A program made the position numbers and the translations under genes. A DNA stretch of 14,074 nucleotides from UBA6136 sp039795615 (lineage in GTDB: Bacteria > Pseudomonadota > Gammaproteobacteria > Methylococcales > Methylococcaceae). The notes below the pieces were generated by a model, which had not been told where the DNA came from, searched no databases, and worked only from the letters and a program-made list of their open reading frames with translations. The first letter of the stretch is position 1. The number at the start of each line of letters is the position of its first letter. Shown here piece by piece: positions 6,893 through 14,074 of the stretch. The stretch is taken from contig JBDKLO010000160.1 of the NCBI GenBank assembly GCA_039795615.1, forward strand, positions 1 to 14,074. Direction: 5' to 3'.

Positions 6893-9535
6893 TCACTTTG
6901 CCAGCGCCTTGCTGGCCACCTCGTAGACATCACTGGAAAGATTGGGCGTATGAGCCACTCGCTCAAGAGCCCCCTGCATCAGCATCTGGCGACTTTGGTC
7001 GAATCGTCGCCAGGCGGTGAGTCCTGTCAGCATCCGGGATGCGATCTGTGGATTGATGCTGTTGAGGGCAATGACCTGATCCGCGAGGAACCGGTAACCA
7101 TCGCCATCTTCCGTATGGAAATTGGACGGATTGGATTGGGTAAATGCACCGATCAGGCTGCGGACATGATTCGGGGTCCGGATATCAAAGGCAGCGTGCT
7201 GCATCAAGGCTTTGACTGCGGAGAGTCCCCCGGGCCTTCTCGAGGTGGCCTGAAGCGTAAACCATTTACAGACCACCAAGTCTTCATCTTTCCAGGTCTG
7301 ATAGAAGCGATCCAGCGCTTCAGTCTTATTCGGATGACCGGAATTGACCATCGCACTTAGTGCCGCCATGCGATCGGTCATGGTGGGGCTTTGGTCAAAC
7401 TGGCTGAGACAAAGGCGATGCGACTCGGGCGTATCGAGAATCGCAAGATAATCAAGGCAGAGATTCTTGAGACGACGACGCCCGATTGCGGCCGCGTCGA
7501 ACTGCCTATTGTCGACTTCGTGGTGAAGGGCATACAGGGATGACCAAGCGCCCGAGAGGCGTTCTGCAATGGATTTCTTGACGCCTTCGCGTGCGCAATG
7601 AAGTCGAATTGGATCGACCTCCTTGATGAAGCTTGCAACGTAGTCAAAGTCGGGGAGGGCAAGCAGCAGCGCCAAATGCGAGAGATCCGATGCGATCCGC
7701 TGCGCATTGGATTGGTAGGCCTGAACGATCAGATCAATAAGACCCGAAGCCTCTTCGCCTTCGTAGATTTTCTGAATGGCCTGTGTGACCAGGAGTTGAC
7801 CTGCATCCCACTGGTTGAAGGCATCCGAATCATGGGACAGCAAAAAGGCCAATTCTTCGGGCGTTCTTTTTTGCTTTAGGCGCACCGGCGCAGAGAAATC
7901 GCGGAGTGCTGAAAGGATCGTCCCTTGAGGTACGCCGATAAAACGGAAGTGATCTTCATCATGAGTGACAGTCAGAACCCGCGTGGTATGGCGTGATTCC
8001 ACCGTTTCTCCATCAAGCCTTGGCAACAAATCCTTGCCATCGGGGCCAATGAGCCCCACCGCCAATGGGATCACTTGGGGCAACTTCTCTGGCTGTCCCG
8101 GGGACGGTGCGTTGGATTGTCGAACTTTGAGGGTTAAGGATTCCGCCACCGGGTCATATTCTTCTTCTAGTATCACTTCCGGCGTTCCCGCCTGGCTATA
8201 CCAGAGCTTGAACTGGGTCAGATCGACAACGTTGGCGTCTTCCATGCATTGAATAAAGTCATCACAGGTCACTGCCTGACCATCATGACGATCAAAATAA
8301 AGGTCAGTCCCCTTCCGAAAACCCTCATGACCCAACAAGGTCTGCAGCATTCTGACCACTTCGGCGCCCTTTTCATAAACGGTCAGGGTGTAGAAGTTAT
8401 TGATCTCAATGTAAGAGTCAGGGCGAACAGGATGGGAAAGGGGGCCTGCGTCCTCGACGAACTGTCGGTTTCTCAGCATATTGACTTCATCGATCCGTTT
8501 TACGGGTCGTGAGTGTCGGTCTGAAGAAAATTCCTGATCACGGAAAACCGTCAGACCTTCCTTGAGGCTCAGCTGAAACCAGTCCCTGCATGTGATCCGG
8601 TTACCGGTCCAGTTATGAAAGTATTCATGACCAATGACGCCTTCGATATGCTCATAGTCAGAATCGGTTGCCGTTTCAGGGCTGGCCAGAACGTACTTGG
8701 TATTGAAAATATTGAGGCCCTTGTTCTCCATCGCGCCCATGTTGAAATGGCTGACCGCAACGATCATGTACAGATCCAGATCGTATTCTCGACCGAATCT
8801 CTCTTCATCCCAACGCATGGCGTTTTTCAGAGACTCCAGTGCATGACCGCACTTGTCGATATCCTCTGGTTCTGCAAAAACCTGAAGCGTGACGTTACGA
8901 CCGGAGCTCGTGGTGAACTGATCCTCAAGGCACGCGAGCTGCCCGGCAACGAGAGCAAACAAATAGCTAGGTTTTGGGAAGGGATCGACCCACCGGGCAA
9001 AGTGTCGACCATCTAAAAGATCCCCACGGGCATCGAGATTACCGTTGGAGAGAAGGACAGGGTAGGTGTTCTTGTCGGCGATGAGCGTCGTCGTGTAAAT
9101 CGCCATCACATCCGGACGATCGGGGAAGTAGGTGATTTTTCTGAAACCTTGCGCTTCACACTGCGTACAGAACATGCCGCCCGACAGGTAAAGCCCCTCC
9201 AGCGCCGTATTCTCACGCGGGTTGATTTCGGTCACGATCTCAATTTGAAAGGGTCCTTCAGGCGGATGACGCAAGAGAAGGGACTCATCCGTCAGGACAT
9301 ATTCTTTGGCCTCGACGGGCGCCCCACCCATCTTGATCGAGATGAGTCTGAGGTTTTCACCATCCAGATGGAGCGGAGCCTCACAATCTCCCTTGGGGTG
9401 ACGGCGAAGGGCAAGCGTACTGGTGACGCGGGTTCCTTCTTCCTTCAAATCAAACAGAAGTTCAACCGTCTCGACGATGAAGTCAGGGGCTTTGTAGTCG
9501 CGGAGGCGTATCGTCTTCGGAGTTCCGTTTCGCAT
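6893..9535 (-). CDS. pepN: Aminopeptidase N (M1 zinc metallopeptidase)
   Basis: An 880-residue, full-length PepN that removes N-terminal residues from peptides in the cytoplasm during protein turnover. The substrate motif GAMEN is at 267-271 (E270). The zinc motif HEYFH is at 303-307, with the third ligand E326 in SLKEGL, and the transition-state tyrosine is Y387 (LTVYEKGAE). All four keep E. coli PepN spacing, shifted by six residues. The family's N-terminal blocks (NTALEGLYLSGG, CTQCEAQGFRKITYFPDRPDV) and the long C-terminal helical domain are complete. No signal peptide is present. The ATG at 9535 has only a weak ribosome binding site, and I found no convincing promoter upstream. Its stop lies 12 bases before the mxaA start, with the mxaA ribosome binding site overlapping it, so pepN is probably the first gene of the mxa-like unit. 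Confidence 0.96.
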   Translation of the reverse strand: MRNGTPKTIRLRDYKAPDFIVETVELLFDLKEEGTRVTSTLALRRHPKGDCEAPLHLDGENLRLISIKMGGAPVEAKEYVLTDESLLLRHPPEGPFQIEIVTEINPRENTALEGLYLSGGMFCTQCEAQGFRKITYFPDRPDVMAIYTTTLIADKNTYPVLLSNGNLDARGDLLDGRHFARWVDPFPKPSYLFALVAGQLACLEDQFTTSSGRNVTLQVFAEPEDIDKCGHALESLKNAMRWDEERFGREYDLDLYMIVAVSHFNMGAMENKGLNIFNTKYVLASPETATDSDYEHIEGVIGHEYFHNWTGNRITCRDWFQLSLKEGLTVFRDQEFSSDRHSRPVKRIDEVNMLRNRQFVEDAGPLSHPVRPDSYIEINNFYTLTVYEKGAEVVRMLQTLLGHEGFRKGTDLYFDRHDGQAVTCDDFIQCMEDANVVDLTQFKLWYSQAGTPEVILEEEYDPVAESLTLKVRQSNAPSPGQPEKLPQVIPLAVGLIGPDGKDLLPRLDGETVESRHTTRVLTVTHDEDHFRFIGVPQGTILSALRDFSAPVRLKQKRTPEELAFLLSHDSDAFNQWDAGQLLVTQAIQKIYEGEEASGLIDLIVQAYQSNAQRIASDLSHLALLLALPDFDYVASFIKEVDPIRLHCAREGVKKSIAERLSGAWSSLYALHHEVDNRQFDAAAIGRRRLKNLCLDYLAILDTPESHRLCLSQFDQSPTMTDRMAALSAMVNSGHPNKTEALDRFYQTWKDEDLVVCKWFTLQATSRRPGGLSAVKALMQHAAFDIRTPNHVRSLIGAFTQSNPSNFHTEDGDGYRFLADQVIALNSINPQIASRMLTGLTAWRRFDQSRQMLMQGALERVAHTPNLSSDVYEVASKALAK

Positions 9536-9631
9536 GGGTTTGCTTGATTCTGAAGGAAATGAGGAATCAGTCGGGCAACATAGCCGACATCGTCGACAAG
9601 AATACCAAGCCCTAAAAGGAAAGACACACCC

Positions 9632-9652
9632 TCAGGGGGATCTGTTCCCTGA
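9632..9652. repeat. Inverted repeat upstream of the oxidoreductase promoter
   Basis: TCAGGG (9632-9637) and CCCTGA (9647-9652) are perfect 6-base complementary half-sites with a 9-base spacer. They end two bases before the proposed -35 box. The layout would suit a dimeric regulator, but six-base arms can arise by chance. Confidence 0.3.
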
Positions 9653-9654
9653 AA

Positions 9655-9683
9655 TCGACTTGAAGGCGCTTTTGCCATAAAAT
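9655..9683 (+). promoter_or_regulatory. Possible sigma-70 promoter of the large oxidoreductase
   Basis: TCGACT (9655-9660, four of six -35 positions), a 17-base spacer and TAAAAT (9678-9683, five of six -10 positions). The expected start near 9690 gives a leader of about 68 bases before the ATG at 9758. An overlapping reading, TTGAAG (9660-9665) with TTTAGT (9683-9688), is weaker at the -10 box. Confidence 0.42.
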
Positions 9684-9757
9684 TTAGTGTTTGATGCGCA
9701 GTATTCCCCCGGGGCCATTCGTGGTTCCCTTCTCCCTTTTTCAGATCTAAAGCGTAG

Positions 9758-12700
9758 ATGACCACTTCGACGACCGAAACCCTGACCCTCAAGCTCCCCG
9801 GCTTCTCCTACATCGATCTCTATGATCCTGCCCGTCTTGCCGAACTGACCACGGTGTTCGAGCACGAGCTTCAAAAGCGTTGTGCATCGCTCTACCAACG
9901 GTATGTTGCCTATCGTAACGGCAAAGGCGAAGACATGAAGCCTGAAGAGGTTTCCGAGCTTCTGGTCGAGTTGGCTCCGGTTTTGGGCGATTTTGTGGCT
10001 CAACTTTTCGGTGTTGAATCCGAACGCAAGGCCCAAGCTCAGAGTATCCGCTTTGATTTCGATACCGTCTTTGCCTTCAAAAACCGGATTGTTGATAAGG
10101 CAGCCAGCCGGTTCAAGGGGCAGGATCCCTCGCAGTGGGATCTTGTTGCCCTGAAAAATGAATTTGATGTCGCAGTGAAGGCCGCCATTGATGAAGAGAT
10201 TCTGAAGAAGGATCAAGAGGCAGCTGTGGCCCAATTGGCCGTTTCGCTCAGAAACGCCGTGGAACACGAAGAACTCACGGCAATGCCTGGACTCCGCGGA
10301 CGTCTGATGAGTTGCACCGTGGCGTCCAGCACGTTTGCCGATGCACTCCAAGGGTCAGATGCTGAATTGGCTTCGCATCTCGATGAACTCTTCGGTCGCT
10401 GGGTTTTCGCATCTGCGCGTGATGAGGCGATGAAAGCCCACGTCAAGGGATGGATCAGTTTCAAGACGCCGGCCAAAACCGATTTCAATCATCTGGTTCA
10501 CCATGGCGAGAAGGAAGCCGAAGGCTATGGCGTATGGACCGTGGCTGAGGGCCATCACCGCCGCCGTGATGGATTTGGGCTGACCGATCCGCGTTTCGAG
10601 GCCCGACGCGTCCATTACGAGGTTAATCACTGCATTTATTGCCATGACCGGGACACCGACAGTTGTTCCAAGGGGATGCGCAACAAGAAGGATGGCACCT
10701 ATAAGGTCAATCCTTTGGGCGTGACGATCACGGGATGTCCGCTGGAAGAAAAAATCTCCGAGATGCACACCCTCAAGCGCGAGGGCGACAATCTGGGGGC
10801 GCTGGCCCTGATTACCGTGGATAACCCCTTGTGTCCCGGAACCGGTCATCGCATTTGTAACGATTGCATGAAGGGCTGTATCTACCAGAAGACCGAGCCG
10901 GTCAATATTCCTCAGATCGAAACCAATGTGCTGACGGATGTCCTCTTTATGCCTTGGGGCTTTGAGATCTACAGCCTTCTGACACGATGGAACCCTTTGA
11001 ACGTCCGTCGTCAGCATGCGCTGCCTTATAACGGCCGCAATGTTCTGGTTGCCGGCATGGGACCTGCGGGTTATACCCTGTCCCATTACCTTGCGAACGA
11101 AGGATTTGGCGTTGTCGGCATCGATGGCCTCAAAATCGAGCCACTGCCTTTGCATCTGACGGGCGATGCCAACACGGCACCCATGCCGATCAGAAACTTC
11201 CGCGATCTTTACGAGGATCTCGACAAGCGCATTATGCTCGGCTTTGGCGGTGTCGCCGAATACGGCATTACCGTGCGTTGGGATAAGAACTTCCTCAAGG
11301 TGATCTATCTCAATCTCTTGCGTCGCCAGAATTTCAAAATCTTTGGTGGCGTCCGATTTGGTGGCACCCTGACCATCAATGAGGCGTGGGATCTTGGGTT
11401 TGATCACATTGCGATCGCTTCAGGTGCCGGCAAACCGACCTTGATTGATCTCAAGAACAACCTTATTCGGGGTATTCGCAAAGCATCTGATTTCCTGATG
11501 GGGCTTCAGCTTACCGGTGCTGCCAAGGAATCCTCCCTCGCCAACATGCAAGTCAGGCTTCCTGCCGGGGTGATCGGTGGCGGCTTGACGGCCATTGATA
11601 CCTGCACCGAAGCGCTCGCCTACTATCCGGTTCAGGTCGAGAAGGTTCTGCACCGTTACGAAAACCTCTGCGCGATCCATGGGGAAGCCGAAGTCAGAAA
11701 GATGTATGACGCCGAAGAAGTCATCATTCTCGATGAATTCTTGGATCATGGCCGTCAGATTCAGGCAGAACGAGCACGCGCGGTCGCTGCCGGTGAAGTA
11801 CCCAATTTCCTCCCGTTACTCGAAAGTTGGGGTGGGGTCACCATGTTCTATCGAAAGGGCATCGAGGACTCACCGGCCTATCGTCAGAATGCCGAAGAAA
11901 TTACTGAGGCTCTGGACGAAGGCATTCGACTGGCTCCTGGCATGAGCCCTCTGGAGGCGATTGAGGATCAGTATGGCCATCTTTCTGCTGTTAAGTTTGA
12001 AAAGCTCAAGTTGGAAGAGGGGCGTTGGGTTCGTGATACGGATCTCACGGTTCCGCTGAAAAGTCTTTTCGTGGCCGCAGGAACATCCCCCAACACCATC
12101 TATGAATCGGAGCATCCCGACAGTTTTGTCATGGATCGAAAGTTCTACCAGCGCTTCGAGCCCAACTGGACGGGAGATCTGCCTGAACTGGTAGCAACGG
12201 ACGATGACGCCCAGGTCAAAATCGGTCAACCGGCACCGTTCACCTCTTATGCCAGGAATGGTCGCTACATCACCTTCTATGGTGATAACCACCCGGTCTA
12301 TGCCGGTAATGTGGTGAAGGCTATGGCCAGTGCAAAGCACGGCTACCCGTACATCAGCCGTCTCTACTCTCAGGAGTTTGCTGCCCTTAAGGCCAGTGAT
12401 CAGCCGGCGCGCGAAGCGGCCCTTAAAGCCTTCCAGGCGCGTCTTGAAGATCAGCTTTCAGCCCGTATCGTGGAAATTAACCGCGTTACGCCCACCATCA
12501 TCGAAGTGATCGTCAGGGCCCCCTTGGCTGCCAAATACTTTGCACCGGGGCAGTTCTATCGGGTACAGAACTTCGAATCACTGGCGCCAGTCGTTGAAGG
12601 CACGGTCCTCGCCTCCGAGGGCCTGGCACTGACCGGTGCGTGGGTCGACAAGGAGCAAGGGCTGATCTCGCTGATTGCCCTTGAAATGGGTTCCTCCTCA

Positions 12701-13435
12701 CGTCTCCTTTCACGATGGAAGCCGGGTGATCCTGTTGTGGTGATGGGCGTGACCGGAGCTCCGACCGAGATTCTTGCCGGTCAAACCGTTGCGCTCCTTG
12801 GCGGCGGCCTGGGCAATGCGGTGCTCTTCTCCATCGGCAAGGCGCTCAGGGCGGCGGGTAGTCGCGTGATTTATTTCGCAGGCTACCGAAACCGTGAAGA
12901 CGTCTTCAAAGTGGAAGAAATTGAGGCCGCATCCGATGTCGTGGTCTGGGCCGTTGATGATCGTCCCGGTGCCCAGCCCATTCCGCCGCTTCGTCCTCAG
13001 GACAAGAGTTTTGTCGGCAACATCGTTCAGGCCATGATTTCGTATGCCAAGGGTGAAATGGGGCCTAGCCCCATTCACCTGGATGATGTGGAGCACATGA
13101 TCGTCATCGGTTCAGATCGAATGATGGCGGCTGTGAAGGCGGCCCGATTCAATGAGTTGAAACCCTTTATCAAGGCCCATCATCACGCAATTGGCTCAAT
13201 CAATTCCCCCATGCAGTGCATGATGAAGGGTGTGTGCGCCCAGTGCCTCTGTAAGCATGTCGAGCCCGACACGGGTAAGGAATACTTTGTGTACTCCTGC
13301 TACAACCAGGATCAGGATCTCGACCGCGTCGATTTTCCGAATCTGCAGGCGCGACTTCGGCAGAATTCCGTTCAGGAAAAGCTCTCTGGCCTTTGGCTCG
13401 CACATCTCACCCAGCAACTGCCATCCGGGAGTTAG
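9758..13435 (+). CDS. NfnB-NfnA-like fused flavin/iron-sulfur oxidoreductase
   Basis: A 1225-residue soluble protein in three parts. Residues 1 to about 285 are mainly helical and match no family I recognise. About 286-800 are GltD/NfnB-like. Cysteines C292, C295, C303, C327, C359, C367, C370 and C374 are candidates for iron-sulfur clusters. They are followed by the FAD site G433-M-G-P-A-G438 and the nucleotide site GGGLTAID (607-614). About 898-1200 are PyrK/NfnA-like: a flavin motif around APGQFYR (929-935), a nucleotide site GGGLG (1015-1019) and a probable [2Fe-2S] set C1154, C1160, C1163 and C1181. In NfnAB the separate subunits bifurcate electrons between NADPH, NAD and ferredoxin; whether this fusion bifurcates is unknown. 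Glutamate synthase small-subunit activity is unlikely, as no gltB is nearby. The ATG at 9758 has a weak ribosome binding site; a strong terminator follows the stop. Confidence 0.85.
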   Translation: MTTSTTETLTLKLPGFSYIDLYDPARLAELTTVFEHELQKRCASLYQRYVAYRNGKGEDMKPEEVSELLVELAPVLGDFVAQLFGVESERKAQAQSIRFDFDTVFAFKNRIVDKAASRFKGQDPSQWDLVALKNEFDVAVKAAIDEEILKKDQEAAVAQLAVSLRNAVEHEELTAMPGLRGRLMSCTVASSTFADALQGSDAELASHLDELFGRWVFASARDEAMKAHVKGWISFKTPAKTDFNHLVHHGEKEAEGYGVWTVAEGHHRRRDGFGLTDPRFEARRVHYEVNHCIYCHDRDTDSCSKGMRNKKDGTYKVNPLGVTITGCPLEEKISEMHTLKREGDNLGALALITVDNPLCPGTGHRICNDCMKGCIYQKTEPVNIPQIETNVLTDVLFMPWGFEIYSLLTRWNPLNVRRQHALPYNGRNVLVAGMGPAGYTLSHYLANEGFGVVGIDGLKIEPLPLHLTGDANTAPMPIRNFRDLYEDLDKRIMLGFGGVAEYGITVRWDKNFLKVIYLNLLRRQNFKIFGGVRFGGTLTINEAWDLGFDHIAIASGAGKPTLIDLKNNLIRGIRKASDFLMGLQLTGAAKESSLANMQVRLPAGVIGGGLTAIDTCTEALAYYPVQVEKVLHRYENLCAIHGEAEVRKMYDAEEVIILDEFLDHGRQIQAERARAVAAGEVPNFLPLLESWGGVTMFYRKGIEDSPAYRQNAEEITEALDEGIRLAPGMSPLEAIEDQYGHLSAVKFEKLKLEEGRWVRDTDLTVPLKSLFVAAGTSPNTIYESEHPDSFVMDRKFYQRFEPNWTGDLPELVATDDDAQVKIGQPAPFTSYARNGRYITFYGDNHPVYAGNVVKAMASAKHGYPYISRLYSQEFAALKASDQPAREAALKAFQARLEDQLSARIVEINRVTPTIIEVIVRAPLAAKYFAPGQFYRVQNFESLAPVVEGTVLASEGLALTGAWVDKEQGLISLIALEMGSSSRLLSRWKPGDPVVVMGVTGAPTEILAGQTVALLGGGLGNAVLFSIGKALRAAGSRVIYFAGYRNREDVFKVEEIEAASDVVVWAVDDRPGAQPIPPLRPQDKSFVGNIVQAMISYAKGEMGPSPIHLDDVEHMIVIGSDRMMAAVKAARFNELKPFIKAHHHAIGSINSPMQCMMKGVCAQCLCKHVEPDTGKEYFVYSCYNQDQDLDRVDFPNLQARLRQNSVQEKLSGLWLAHLTQQLPSGS

Positions 13436-13453
13436 GTTAAGCCGGGGATCCAC

Positions 13454-13481
13454 CCAAAAGGCGCCACGAGGCGCCTTTTGG
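13454..13481. terminator. Rho-independent terminator after the oxidoreductase gene
   Basis: CCAAAAGGCGCC (13454-13465), loop ACGA, then GGCGCCTTTTGG (13470-13481): a perfect 12-bp stem with a 4-base loop, 18 bases after the stop codon. The A-run and T-run flank the G+C core symmetrically, so it could work in both directions. It separates the oxidoreductase from the promoter of the next gene. Confidence 0.9.
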
Positions 13482-13533
13482 TCAAAGGGACTAAAGATGT
13501 TTTCCGTTCGGTGACGGTGTATTTACAAATTGC

Positions 13534-13562
13534 ATGACAATCCGTTTCAACTCCACTAGTAT
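13534..13562 (+). promoter_or_regulatory. Sigma-70 promoter of the small exported protein gene
   Basis: ATGACA (13534-13539, five of six -35 positions), a 17-base spacer and TAGTAT (13557-13562, four of six -10 positions). It lies after the terminator of the previous gene, so the small gene should be a separate transcription unit. The start is expected near 13569. Confidence 0.6.
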
Positions 13563-13568
13563 GAGGCG

Positions 13569-13663
13569 GGTTGATGCAACGGGTAGGACCCCGACCATCA
13601 GCTTGGATATCCACTACTACATCCGGTGAACCGACGGGGACCCCGGAGGAGAGAAAACTACAA
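13569..13663 (+). other. Leader of about 95 bases before the small exported protein gene
   Basis: The untranslated leader implied by the promoter holds the palindrome GGATATCC (13605-13612), a CCCCG/CGGGG pair (13589-13593 with 13635-13639) that could close a long stem, and the ribosome binding sequence GGAGGAGAG (13645-13653). Its reading frame is open and in phase with the gene back to TTG 13571. That extension has no ribosome binding site, and it would bury the signal peptide behind 31 residues. I match it to no riboswitch class. Confidence 0.4.
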
Positions 13664-14050
13664 ATGAAAATGATCAAGACCGCTGTAAGCACCACCCTCA
13701 TCGCACTCGCATTCTCTGGCAGCGTATTCGCAGCTGAAAACTCAGAAGGCGTTAAGGAGCACATGCAGCTGACCGTCAACAAGGCAAAGGATGCCCTTGC
13801 AGCTGCTACCGCAGGTAACAAGGATCTTTGTGTTTCTGAAATCAAGGTTACCAAGCAGCACTACAAGGAAATCACTGGTGATGCAGCTGGCAAGCCCCTT
13901 CAGGATGCAATCAAGAACATCAAGGTTGCTCAGGAAGAATGCGCAACTGGCGACACCAAGAAGGGTGCTGAAACTCTGACTGGCGTTGTTGCTGCTCTCG
14001 AAGCAATCAACAGCGGTGCACAGGCTGGCAAGGTCACCTACCAGCACTAA
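13664..14050 (+). CDS. Small exported helical protein, SmbP-like
   Basis: 128 residues: a clear Sec signal peptide (1-23, ending SVFA before AENS) and a 105-residue mature periplasmic protein predicted to be almost all helix. Helices run near 26-50, 53-70, 77-95 and 98-118, with short G-containing turns (AGNKD, TGDAAGK, ATGDTKKG). The helical rhythm recalls SmbP-type small metal-binding proteins of Nitrosomonas, but the His-rich repeats are absent. Only H33, H66 and H128 remain, so metal binding is not supported. Two cysteines, C56 and C93, could form a disulfide between helices. Codon use is very biased: AAG for 14 of 15 lysines, ATC for every isoleucine, AAC for every asparagine, and almost only GCA/GCT for alanine, unlike its neighbours. 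This implies very high expression. The ATG at 13664 follows GGAGGAGAG by ten bases. SmbP likeness is a fold-level guess. Confidence 0.75.
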   Translation: MKMIKTAVSTTLIALAFSGSVFAAENSEGVKEHMQLTVNKAKDALAAATAGNKDLCVSEIKVTKQHYKEITGDAAGKPLQDAIKNIKVAQEECATGDTKKGAETLTGVVAALEAINSGAQAGKVTYQH

Positions 14051-14059
14051 TTGTTCATT

Positions 14060-14074
14060 CCAAGCACGCTTGGT
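14060..14074 (+). terminator. Probable terminator cut by the window edge
   Basis: CCAAG (14060-14064), CACG, CTTGG (14069-14073) followed by one T at the edge, ten bases after the stop codon. A hairpin here right after a highly expressed gene suggests a Rho-independent terminator whose T-run lies outside the window. The stem may extend no further than five base pairs, because the base before it is T and the base after it is also T. Confidence 0.45.

Larger units (their letters stand above)
9536..9757. other. Divergent intergenic region between pepN and the large oxidoreductase
   Basis: This stretch of 222 bases separates the divergent pepN and oxidoreductase genes and should hold both promoters. 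A plausible plus-strand promoter and an inverted repeat are listed separately. For pepN I saw only poor matches with wrong spacing. No ORF here looks like a gene, and there is no RNA gene or terminator hairpin with a T-run. Confidence 0.5.

Noticed and set aside
9632..10351. A 239-codon minus-strand open frame spanning the intergenic region and the 5' end of the oxidoreductase gene
   Set aside because: It has no recognisable domain or start signal, and it overlaps a promoter candidate and a real gene.
10355..11407. A 350-codon open frame on the minus strand inside the oxidoreductase gene
   Set aside because: It lies wholly within a well-supported gene with cofactor motifs, has no ribosome binding site, and its translation shows no domain. 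It is a shadow of the G+C-biased third positions.
9758..13435. Glutamate synthase small subunit (gltD)
   Set aside because: The central part is GltD-like, but the extra PyrK-like half, the long N-terminal region and the absence of gltB argue against it.
13605..13612. Palindrome GGATATCC as an operator
   Set aside because: An isolated 8-base palindrome downstream of the transcription start is expected by chance.
13571..13663. An N-terminal extension of the small exported protein starting at TTG 13571 or ATG 13574
   Set aside because: It would place 31 residues before a clear signal peptide, starts next to the expected transcription start, and lacks a ribosome binding site. GGAGGAGAG lies just before ATG 13664.

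Overview
The window looks like a stretch of proteobacterial chromosome with a mid-range G+C content. PepN is very close to the enterobacterial family type in length, motifs and residue spacing. YqaA is also of the proteobacterial kind. The four genes resembling mxaA, mxaC, mxaK and mxaL suggest a methylotroph, probably in the gamma- or betaproteobacteria. No methanol dehydrogenase gene (mxaF or xoxF) is present, so methylotrophy is an inference. I saw no mobile element, CRISPR array or phage gene.

Layout. Positions 16-92 (minus strand) hold an elongator tRNA-Met with its own consensus-like promoter. Divergent from it, on the plus strand, yqaA (157-606) and glgP (631-3123) form a likely two-gene unit. 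Facing glgP and sharing stop-codon bases with it is a six-gene minus-strand unit, read from right to left: pepN (9535-6893), mxaA (6880-5978), mxaC (5981-4998), mxaK (5010-4453), mxaL (4456-3437) and a small membrane protein (3419-3120). Its junctions are gaps of 12 and 17 bases or overlaps of 4, 13 and 4 bases, so the genes are probably co-transcribed and in part translationally coupled. A 222-base divergent intergenic region follows. Next comes a 1225-residue flavin/iron-sulfur oxidoreductase on the plus strand (9758-13435), which ends at a strong Rho-independent terminator. Last is a separately promoted gene for a small exported helical protein (13664-14050) with codon use typical of very high expression, followed by what looks like a terminator cut by the window edge.

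How the genes work together. MxaA, MxaC, MxaK and MxaL belong to the accessory set needed to mature methanol dehydrogenase (calcium insertion). They are built like other MoxR-VWA systems: two membrane-anchored VWA proteins, a TPR-like protein and a membrane-tethered periplasmic protein. The usual partners MoxR (AAA+ ATPase) and MxaS (DUF58) are not adjacent; pepN takes their place upstream. The large oxidoreductase reads as a natural fusion of a GltD/NfnB-like half with a PyrK/NfnA-like half behind an unrecognised N-terminal region of about 280 residues. It probably moves electrons between NAD(P)H and another carrier. GlgP releases glucose-1-phosphate from glycogen.

The points most worth a second look are the pepN-mxaACKL-membrane protein unit, the oxidoreductase fusion, and the highly expressed SmbP-like exported protein.
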